Source of the DNA: CAZWVM01 sp964637705
GTDB taxonomy: Bacteria; UBA8481
Assembly: GCA_964637705.1 (NCBI GenBank)
Contig: CAZWVM010000019.1
Coordinates: forward strand, 1 to 28,078
Direction: 5' to 3'
Length of the DNA: 28,078 nt
Below are positions 1 to 5,918 of this stretch, piece after piece (the stretch's first letter is position 1; each line of letters starts with the position of its first letter). The translations under genes were made by a program, and so were the position numbers. The notes under the pieces were generated by a model that did no database searches, was not told where the DNA came from, and saw nothing but the letters and a program-made list of their open reading frames with translations.

Positions 1-367
1 CGAGCCGCTTCTGCTCCTCCAGGGGGATTCCGAGCTTCTCGTAGGTCTTCAGGAGTTCCGGGTCGACCTCGTCGAGCGAGGCGTGGGCGGCCTTCTTCGG
101 GGCGGCATAGTAGCTGAGCGCCTGGTAGTCGATGGGCGGGTAGGCGATGTTGGCCCAGTGATGGGGCTCCTCCATCGTCTTCCAGCGTCGGAAGGATTCG
201 AGGCGCCACTCGAGGAGAAAGTCCGGCTCGTCCTTCTTCCGCGAGATCCGCCGCACGATCTCCTCGTCGAGCCCCTTCGGGAAGATCTCCTGCTCGATCT
301 CGGTCACGAAGCCATGCTCGTATTCCGAGGCGACCAGCTTCTCGACCTCTTTCGGGGGCGCTTCCAT
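1..367 (-). CDS. sufB: SufB, Fe-S cluster assembly scaffold subunit (N-terminal part; cut by window edge)
   Basis: This is the first 122 residues of SufB, the scaffold subunit of the cytoplasmic SufBCD complex that assembles Fe-S clusters. The gene has no stop codon inside the window. The visible protein starts MEAPPKEVEKLV and carries family-typical N-terminal segments: EYEHGFVTEIEQE, FPKGLDEE, a DEPDFLLEWRL stretch near residue 50, then PPIDYQALSYYAAPKK and EVDPELLKTYEKLGIP. The ATG at 367 is preceded by a good Shine-Dalgarno (GAGGAG, plus-strand positions 374-379), which supports this start. In most genomes sufC and sufD sit beside sufB; here they would lie to the left, outside the window. 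An inverted repeat about 55 bases upstream may be the operator. Identity is very likely; function is inferred from family similarity. Confidence 0.93.
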   Translation of the reverse strand, partial: MEAPPKEVEKLVASEYEHGFVTEIEQEIFPKGLDEEIVRRISRKKDEPDFLLEWRLESFRRWKTMEEPHHWANIAYPPIDYQALSYYAAPKKAAHASLDEVDPELLKTYEKLGIPLEEQKRL

Positions 368-421
368 ACCGAACTCCTCGACGGGCCGCCCTTGGACGCC
401 GGCGACACCGTCCGTTCAATC

Positions 422-439
422 TAGTACATTTTAGTCCTA
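422..439 (-). promoter_or_regulatory. Candidate Rrf2/IscR-type operator upstream of sufB
   Basis: Read on the minus strand, TAGGAC and GTACTA flank a six-base TAAAAT core. This is an inverted repeat with one mismatched pair, in an AT-rich island between divergent sufB and the radical SAM gene. suf operons are often controlled by Rrf2-family Fe-S sensors that bind A/T-cored inverted repeats. TAAAAT could also act as the -10 box for sufB. Assignment to a particular regulator is inference. Confidence 0.4.
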
Positions 440-482
440 ATTACAAGGAGGATTCGACGGGGGCGCTCCGGCCGGCTCGTGA

Positions 483-494
483 TACGATGCTTCC
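483..494 (+). promoter_or_regulatory. -10-like box directly before the radical SAM gene
   Basis: TACGAT (483-488) fits the TANNNT pattern and ends exactly six bases before the ATG at 495. No Shine-Dalgarno lies in between and I see no convincing -35 box. If used, transcription would start at or next to the start codon. The same 6-9 base spacing recurs at other genes in the window. Confidence 0.35.
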
Positions 495-2351
495 ATGTCG
501 CCCGCCCCGCGCACCGCGCTCATCGTCATGCCCTTCGCCTCCGAGGACGGCCCGGCCCTCGGCCCGAGCCTCCTGGCGGCCGCGCTCGCGTCCCGCGGAC
601 TCCCCGTCTCCCTTCTCTACCTCAATCTCCGCTTCGCCGCCCGCTTCGGGCTCGCTCCCTACCGCGCCGTCGACGAGATTCCCTCGCTTCTCCTCGGGGA
701 GTGGCTCTTCGCCGCGGCGCTCTTCGAGAGAGGCCTGCCCGCGACCGACTCTTTCGCGGCGGAGATCCTCGGCGACCGGGACCCCGCGCGCGTCGACGCG
801 CTCGCGGCGGCGCGGCGAACCTGTACGGCCTTCGTCGAGGAATGCGCGGAGGAGATCGCGGCCGGGGGATGGGAGATCGCGGCCTTCTCGACCTCCTTCC
901 AGCAGAACACGGCCTCGCTCGCCCTGGCCCGGCGGCTGAAGGCGCTCCGGCCGGGCCTCCGCATCGTCTTCGGCGGAGCCAACTGCGCGGGGGAGATGGG
1001 GCGAGCGCTGATCGAGCTCTTCCCGTTTATCGACGCGGTCGTCGACGGCGAGGCCGAGGAGACGTTTCCCCGCCTGGTCGAGGCGTATGCGGCCGGTGAC
1101 GACGGCGGCGGTCTCGTGGGCGTACGCACCCGTCCGGCGCCGGACGCCGGGCCCGTCCGCGTCGCGGATCTCGACACACTGCCGCACCCGGATTTCCGGG
1201 ACTACTTCGACCAGCTTCGCTCCTCCGGGCTCGACCTCCCGCCGCGGGCGACCCACCTGCGCCTCGAAACCTCCCGCGGTTGCTGGTGGGGCGAGAAGGC
1301 CCACTGCACCTTCTGCGGCCTCTCGGGCGCCTCGCTGGCCTTCCGGAGGAAATCGACGGGGCGCATCCTCGAGGATCTCGCCGCGCTCGACGCCCTCCCC
1401 TCACGCTCGATTCTCGTCGTGGACAACTGCCTGCCCCGGGAGGCCGGATGGCTCGACGCCGTCCCCGAACTCTCGCGCCGCTTCAAATTCTTCGCGGAAG
1501 TGAAGCCCCCCGTGACGCGCGCGGAGATCCGGCGTCTCGCCGCCGCGGGAATCCGGCGCATCCAACCCGGGATCGAGAGCCTCTCTCCGGCGGCCCTCCG
1601 CCGGATGAGGAAGGGTGTGAAGGCCGTGGAGAACGTGGCGTTGCTGAAGTACGCGGCCGAGGAGGGCGTCGCTCTCACCTGGAATTTTCTCTGCGGGATC
1701 CCGGGCGAGAACGCCGCGGAACTCGAGTCGATGATCCGTCTCCTGCCCCTGCTCCATCACCTGCCGCCGCCGGTCGGGCTCTTCCCCGTCCAGGTCCACC
1801 GCTTCTCGCCCTACCACGACGACCCGGAGGCCTGGGGCTTCGCGGGCGTGAGGCCGCTCGCCGCGTACCGCCACATCTATCCCTTCGACGCCGCGGCGCT
1901 CGCGCGCCTGGCGTATGTCTTCGAGGCCGACCGTCCCGCGGCGGACGCGGCCCTCGGGCGCCTCGCGGCCGCGGTCACGGCCTGGCGCGCGGCCGCGCTC
2001 TCGGGCCGCTGCGCCTGCGTGATGCTCGACGACGGGACGACGCTGGAAGTCGTGGACCGGCGCGGCCACGAGGAGGAGCGCTGGACGCTCACGGGCTCGG
2101 AGCGCGCCCTGCTCCTCGCCGCGCGCGAGCCGCGATACGCCAGGGACCTCTGCGCCTCGAGCGGCGTTCACGATGACGATGACTTGCGCGATGGCCTGCG
2201 GATGCTGATCGGGTTGAAACTCGTCTACCGGCTCGACGACCGCTACATCGCCCTGCCGACGGAGGCGGCCTCGGAGGAGCGAGGCGACGCCGGCGCCGCG
2301 GCGGACGCGGCGGCGGCGCTTCTCCCGGTGCTCGCGCGCGAAGGCGGTTGA
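495..2351 (+). CDS. RiPP maturation radical SAM protein 1 (B12-binding/radical SAM peptide maturase)
   Basis: This 618-residue protein matches the RiPP maturation radical SAM protein 1 family (rSAM_ocin_1), enzymes that modify ribosomally made peptides. The N-terminus (about 1-230) is a cobalamin-binding-like Rossmann domain with VMPFA, FSTSFQQNTASLALA, FGGANC and VDGEAEETFP. The radical SAM core begins at about 255 with ETSRGCWWGEKAHCTFCGL. Its [4Fe-4S] cysteines are C263, C271 and C274, a C-X7-C-X2-C spacing that I recall as characteristic of this family, instead of the usual C-X3-C-X2-C. Family segments IQPGIESL, FLCGIPGE and RFSPYHDDPEAWG follow. The last 130 residues look like a winged-helix or RRE-like domain (inference). 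The catalysed modification cannot be read from sequence. No NHLP-type precursor, protease or transporter is adjacent, which is unusual. The start is supported by a -10-like box six bases upstream. Confidence 0.9.
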   Translation: MSPAPRTALIVMPFASEDGPALGPSLLAAALASRGLPVSLLYLNLRFAARFGLAPYRAVDEIPSLLLGEWLFAAALFERGLPATDSFAAEILGDRDPARVDALAAARRTCTAFVEECAEEIAAGGWEIAAFSTSFQQNTASLALARRLKALRPGLRIVFGGANCAGEMGRALIELFPFIDAVVDGEAEETFPRLVEAYAAGDDGGGLVGVRTRPAPDAGPVRVADLDTLPHPDFRDYFDQLRSSGLDLPPRATHLRLETSRGCWWGEKAHCTFCGLSGASLAFRRKSTGRILEDLAALDALPSRSILVVDNCLPREAGWLDAVPELSRRFKFFAEVKPPVTRAEIRRLAAAGIRRIQPGIESLSPAALRRMRKGVKAVENVALLKYAAEEGVALTWNFLCGIPGENAAELESMIRLLPLLHHLPPPVGLFPVQVHRFSPYHDDPEAWGFAGVRPLAAYRHIYPFDAAALARLAYVFEADRPAADAALGRLAAAVTAWRAAALSGRCACVMLDDGTTLEVVDRRGHEEERWTLTGSERALLLAAREPRYARDLCASSGVHDDDDLRDGLRMLIGLKLVYRLDDRYIALPTEAASEERGDAGAAADAAAALLPVLAREGG

Positions 2352-2385
2352 AGCCTCTCGCCCGGGCCTGCGCGGCCGACGACGA

Positions 2386-2399
2386 GGGGGCGTCCCCCC
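2386..2399. other. GC hairpin between convergent genes
   Basis: GGGGG-CGT-CCCCC forms a short perfect stem, inside an outer CGGCC...GGCCG pairing. It lies in the 76-base gap between the convergent radical SAM gene and the minus-strand gene ending at 2428. Such a structure could slow polymerase from either side. There is no U-tract, so it is not a classical intrinsic terminator. Confidence 0.3.
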
Positions 2400-2427
2400 G
2401 GCCGCCGATGAATCGCCGAACGAGGGA

Positions 2428-3570
2428 TCAGCGGCTCAGCCGCAGGACCTCGATGCCGGTCTCGGAGAGAACGGCGATGCGGCCGTTGCGGGCGGCGACC
2501 CCCTTCAAGCCGGGGAAGGATCCCGAGCGGAAGATCACCTCGTCGTCGCGCGTGATGACGACCGTCGCGGAGGAATCCGTCCCGTCATCGCATCGGACCT
2601 CGTAGGTCCGGCCTCCGACCCGCGTCGCGGCGCGGCGGCCGAAGGAACCGGCCTCCTCCGACCGGGCATAGAACGCCCCGCCCTCGCGCAGGCGAAAGGC
2701 GTTGCCGCCGACGAAGACGACAAGCGTGCCGTCCGGCTCGAATCCCACGCGATTCGGCGACGGCAACAGGCCCTCGTAGCGGCCTACGACCTCGAGCGCG
2801 CCGACGCGGGTTCCCGAGGGCAGGAAGGAGAGGGACGGGAAAGGCGCCACGGGCATCGCGGAGGTGTAGATCCTCTCCCCCGTCGCGCCGGCGTGCACGC
2901 CCACCAGGATGGAATCGCCGCCCGCCCCCGCGCTGTATCGGGGAACGATCACGATCGCGGCGTCGAAGGCCTTCGCGCGCGAGCGAATCTCCCGCCGCGA
3001 AGGCGCGCGTGTCCATCGCCGCTCGTCGCGGACGATCGCCGGCCCGGATGCGCTCGAGGGATCGATGCCCTGCTCCCTGAGGAGCGCGTAGACGAAGTCG
3101 GCGTCGAAGGCCGAGGCGACGATCGACGGCGCGCCGATGATGCCCATGACGAGGATCCGGGAACGCGTGTCGCGGGACTCCGCTCCGGCCGGGATCGGAT
3201 TCGGGGCGAGCGCCGGTTGAGCCGGCTCATCCCGCGGCGATTCGGGCGTTATTTCGTTCGCGACGGCGCCCGTCCCCGCGACAACCCGGTCTCCCACCTT
3301 CACCGAACCCGAAAGGATCCGGATCGCCGCATGCTCCTCCCTCAGGCGGAATAAGACCCCTTGCCCGATGTCGTAGCGGCGCCCCCCTACGACCCGTTGA
3401 ATGACGACCGGCGACCCGGGAGCCAGGTTTTTCAGGGCTTCATCGGGTGTGGAAAAGGCGACTTCGCCCTGGGAGAGAAAGATGCGGCCCTCTGCGCAAA
3501 TAGGTAAAGGTGTGAAAGAGATGACCGATAAGGAGAGTAGAAGTTTGAAACCGAGGAGGCGGACCACCAT
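2428..3570 (-). CDS. Secreted protein of unknown function
   Basis: I do not recognise this 380-residue protein. From the ATG at 3570 it starts with a clear signal peptide (MVVRLLGFKLLLSLSVIS...ICA, cleavage likely before EGR), so it is exported. Residues about 40-100 (PGSPVVIQRVVGG, then AIRILSGSVKVGDRVV) resemble the small SH3-like beta domain found at the end of FlgT-like cell-envelope proteins; this is a weak fold-level impression. A charged middle follows, then a glycine-rich, beta-strand-rich C-terminal half with repeated short strands. An open frame continues upstream to 3594, but 3570 gives the best signal peptide. No Shine-Dalgarno is visible at either start. The start codon overlaps, on the opposite strand, the start codon of the 56-residue plus-strand gene. 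No operon partner is visible. Confidence 0.65.
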   Translation of the reverse strand: MVVRLLGFKLLLSLSVISFTPLPICAEGRIFLSQGEVAFSTPDEALKNLAPGSPVVIQRVVGGRRYDIGQGVLFRLREEHAAIRILSGSVKVGDRVVAGTGAVANEITPESPRDEPAQPALAPNPIPAGAESRDTRSRILVMGIIGAPSIVASAFDADFVYALLREQGIDPSSASGPAIVRDERRWTRAPSRREIRSRAKAFDAAIVIVPRYSAGAGGDSILVGVHAGATGERIYTSAMPVAPFPSLSFLPSGTRVGALEVVGRYEGLLPSPNRVGFEPDGTLVVFVGGNAFRLREGGAFYARSEEAGSFGRRAATRVGGRTYEVRCDDGTDSSATVVITRDDEVIFRSGSFPGLKGVAARNGRIAVLSETGIEVLRLSR

Positions 3571-3739
3571 GACACGCGCCATCGAGGAAGTCATCGCTCA
3601 CATCAACCGGAGGATCTCGACGCTCGAGCACGAACTGGAGCGGCTGCAGGACGTGCGCAAAGGGATCACGGAAGGCCGGGGCCCCCTGCCCCTGCCCAAG
3701 AACGAACCGATCGAGGAGTCGAACCGCAAGGTCGCGTAG
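3569..3739 (+). CDS. Small coiled-coil protein, 56 residues
   Basis: This short gene starts at ATG 3569 with a strong Shine-Dalgarno (GAGGAGG at 3553-3559, ten bases before the ATG). The protein (MTRAIEEVIAHINRRISTL...) is one long amphipathic helix with hydrophobic residues about every third or fourth position to residue 33. A proline-rich, charged tail follows (PLPLPKNEP). It has no signal peptide or membrane segment, so it is probably cytoplasmic and dimeric. I do not recognise a family. A longer open frame begins at 3401, but that part is antisense to the neighbouring gene. It stops 16 bases before the convergent PHP gene. It could in principle be a RiPP substrate for the radical SAM enzyme, but it lacks a recognisable leader and core. 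Confidence 0.6.
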   Translation: MTRAIEEVIAHINRRISTLEHELERLQDVRKGITEGRGPLPLPKNEPIEESNRKVA

Positions 3740-3755
3740 CCGCCCCCGGGCCGGT

Positions 3756-4604
3756 TCAAGGAATCGGCCTTCTCTTCTTCAACAGCTCCTCCAGGATCGA
3801 AGCCGAAGACCGCACGGTCCCAAGCCGCCGGTCGGGCCGCGACGGCCCGTGAAAATCCGAACCCGCCGTGGCGAGAAGCCCCAGCCGCGCCGCCATCTTC
3901 TTCCAGCGTTTCACGGACGAGCGGTCATACGTGACGTATTCGGCCTCGATGCCGCAGAGCCCCTGGCTTGCCAGCACCTGGATCTTCATCTCGTTGTCGT
4001 AGGTGTGCGGGTGCGCCAAGACCGGCGTTCCACCCGCGCGCATGATCATCTCGATCGCCTCGTGCGGTTTGAGCCTCGGCGCCGGCACGTAGGCCGGGCG
4101 CCCTTCCGCGAGGAACCTCTGGAAGGCCTCCTCGACCGAGCCGACGTGGCCCGCCCGGACGAGGGCGTTCGCCAGGTGCGGACGGCCGACGGAATGATCG
4201 TGGCGCCGCTCCGGCAGCTCGATCTTCATGCCGAGCGAGGCGAGCTTCCCCGTCATCTCCCCGGCGCGCGTACGGCGGCGCGCCCGGAGAAACTCCAGGG
4301 GTTCGACGAGGAAGGGAGAATCGTGGCGGATGAAGAAGCCGAGGATGTGGCAGTGCCCCTCCGGAACGTCGCAGGTGATCTCGATGCCGGGGACGACCCG
4401 AACGGTCTTCGCGGCTTCGAGGGCCGGTTCGATCCCCGCGACGGTGTCGTGGTCCGTGATGCCGATCGCCTCCAGGCCGAGCGCCTCGGCCTCCGCGACG
4501 AGCTTCTCGGGCGCGTAGTCGCCGTCGGAGGCGGTCGAGTGCATGTGGAGATCGACGCCGCCGGTGGGAGGAGCGGCCGGCGGGGGAGGATTGTGCGCGG
4601 CCAT
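3756..4604 (-). CDS. PHP-domain phosphoesterase (TrpH/YciV-like)
   Basis: This 282-residue protein is a metal-dependent PHP phosphoesterase of the YciV/RNase AM type. Relatives hydrolyse 3',5'-nucleoside bisphosphates or trim short RNA. All PHP metal motifs are present: HMHST (20-24), SDG (26-28), TDHDT (50-54), GIE (73-75), GRPH (140-143), AHPH (197-200) and GSDFHG (248-253). An insert between 105 and 195 is normal for this family. The start is the ATG at 4604, overlapping the TGA of the upstream M20 gene by one base (TGATG), so the two are probably translationally coupled. The open frame runs on upstream to 5183, but that extension only mirrors the M20 gene. The first 16 residues are proline- and alanine-rich. 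The exact substrate is not determined by sequence. Confidence 0.9.
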   Translation of the reverse strand: MAAHNPPPPAAPPTGGVDLHMHSTASDGDYAPEKLVAEAEALGLEAIGITDHDTVAGIEPALEAAKTVRVVPGIEITCDVPEGHCHILGFFIRHDSPFLVEPLEFLRARRRTRAGEMTGKLASLGMKIELPERRHDHSVGRPHLANALVRAGHVGSVEEAFQRFLAEGRPAYVPAPRLKPHEAIEMIMRAGGTPVLAHPHTYDNEMKIQVLASQGLCGIEAEYVTYDRSSVKRWKKMAARLGLLATAGSDFHGPSRPDRRLGTVRSSASILEELLKKRRPIP

Positions 4605-5800
4605 CAGGCCTTCTCCTCCAGTCCCCGCCACGCGAGCGCGCACTCGGCGAGGACCGCCGCGCCCAGGGGCAGGCAGGTCTCGTCGATGTCGAAGCGCGGG
4701 TGGTGGTGTCCGAAGCGCGTGGCCGGATCCGGTCCGCCGGACCCGAGCCGGAAGAGACAGGCCGGGACCTCGCGGCCGTAGTAGGCGAAGTCCTCGCTGC
4801 CCATCGAGGGATTCTCGAGGATGCGGACGTTGGGGGCGCCGAGGACCGCCGCGGCCGCCGCGCGGAGATGCTTCACGACGGCCGGATCGTTCCGCACCGC
4901 CGGGTAGCTCTCGATCAGCTTGAACTCGATGCCGGTCTCCAGGGCCGCCGCGGAGGAGCGCGCGATCGTCTCGACCTGGCGCCGCGCCAGCTCGCGGCTC
5001 GCGTCGCAGAGGGTCCGCATCGTCCCCTCGACCTTCGCCTCGCCCGCGATGATGTTGCGCCGCGTGCCGGCGTGGAAACTGCCGACGGTCACCACGACGG
5101 AGTCGAAGGGGTCGAAACGGCGGGAGACGAGCGACTGGAGGCGCGTGACGAAGTCGGAGGCGGCGACGAGGGCGTCGCGGCAATCGTGCGGCTGGGCGGC
5201 GTGGCCGTGGCGGCCGAGGAAGACCACGTCGAAGTCGTCGCTCGCCGCCATCATCGCGCCCTGGCGCACCGCGATCGTCCCGACCGGTTCCTGCGGGTAG
5301 ACGTGCTGGGCGATCGCCGCCTCCACGCCCTCCATCACGCCCTCGCGGATGAGCGCCAGGGCGCCGCCTGGCGAGGATTCCTCGGAGGGCTGGAAGACGA
5401 GGCGGACGCCGCGCCGGAGCCGCGCGCGATCGGCCGCGAGCAGGCGCGCGGCCCCGAGAAGCATCGCTGCGTGGGCGTCATGGCCGCAGGCGTGCATGAA
5501 ACCGGGGTGCGTCGAGGCGTAGGATACGCCGGTCTCCTCGGTGAGGTCGAGGGCGTCGATGTCGGCGCGCAGGAGGAGGCGCGGGGCGCCGGCCACGGCG
5601 CCGGACGGATCCAGGTCCGCGACGAGACCCGTGCCGGCGAGGCGGCGGACGGAGAGCCCCGGGATCGCGCGCAATTCCTTCTCGATGAAAGCCGATGTCT
5701 TTTCCTCGCGAAAGCCCGGCTCGGGGATGCGGTGCAGGGCCCGGCGCCACTCCACGATCTGGGGGGCGATGCCGATCGCCCGCGAAAGCGTCTCGTTCAA
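4604..5800 (-). CDS. M20D amidohydrolase/peptidase
   Basis: This 398-residue cytoplasmic enzyme belongs to the M20D metallopeptidase family (hippurate hydrolase, IAA-amino-acid hydrolase, N-acetyl-diaminopimelate deacetylase). It would cleave an N-acyl or aryl amide of an amino acid using two metal ions. Family motifs in order are RADIDAL (78-84), MHACGHDAHAAML (102-114, metal ligands C105 and H107), QPSEE (137-141, catalytic E140 and ligand E141), AQHVYP (164-169) and MGSEDFAYYG. HHHPRFDIDE near 365 provides the last metal histidine. The length is normal. The likely start is TTG at 5800; a nearby ATG at 5814 is out of frame and hits a stop at once. A perfect TATAAT lies 26 bases upstream. 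It is followed by, and coupled to, the PHP gene. The true substrate is unknown. Confidence 0.92.
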   Translation of the reverse strand: MNETLSRAIGIAPQIVEWRRALHRIPEPGFREEKTSAFIEKELRAIPGLSVRRLAGTGLVADLDPSGAVAGAPRLLLRADIDALDLTEETGVSYASTHPGFMHACGHDAHAAMLLGAARLLAADRARLRRGVRLVFQPSEESSPGGALALIREGVMEGVEAAIAQHVYPQEPVGTIAVRQGAMMAASDDFDVVFLGRHGHAAQPHDCRDALVAASDFVTRLQSLVSRRFDPFDSVVVTVGSFHAGTRRNIIAGEAKVEGTMRTLCDASRELARRQVETIARSSAAALETGIEFKLIESYPAVRNDPAVVKHLRAAAAAVLGAPNVRILENPSMGSEDFAYYGREVPACLFRLGSGGPDPATRFGHHHPRFDIDETCLPLGAAVLAECALAWRGLEEKA

Positions 5801-5826
5801 CGTCCTGGTTCCATCCGTTCCGGGGG

Positions 5827-5832
5827 ATTATA
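5827..5832 (-). promoter_or_regulatory. -10 box (TATAAT) for the M20-PHP operon
   Basis: A perfect TATAAT on the minus strand ends 26 bases before the TTG start of the M20 gene. The -35 region 17 bases upstream is weak. A transcript from here would have a leader of about 20 bases. Confidence 0.45.
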
Positions 5833-5878
5833 CGCGAAGCGGGGGAACGAGGCGAGGAGATCGGTGGCCTGAGCGATA

Positions 5879-5904
5879 GCCGGGGAAGGACTATCTACCC
5901 CGGC
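5879..5904 (-). terminator. Hairpin after the RHS gene
   Basis: A perfect seven-base stem GCCGGGG/CCCCGGC with a twelve-base loop lies 15 bases past the RHS stop codon, before the M20 promoter. No U-run follows on the minus strand, so it may be an RNA-stabilising hairpin or a Rho-assisted stop. Confidence 0.35.
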
Positions 5905-5918
5905 CTCTGTTGCGTAGT

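Noticed and set aside
441..1304. Long minus-strand frame opposite the radical SAM gene
   Set aside because: It is antisense to a clearly conserved gene and rich in Arg/Gly/Glu, as expected of a mirror frame in GC-rich DNA.
2348..2605. Possible RiPP precursor right after the radical SAM gene
   Set aside because: The frame is antisense to the secreted protein gene, very Arg/Ser/Thr-rich and has no leader motif or Shine-Dalgarno.
4605..5183. N-terminal extension of the PHP gene
   Set aside because: The extra 193 codons are the M20 gene in another frame (Arg/Pro-rich); the TGATG junction gives the true start at 4604.
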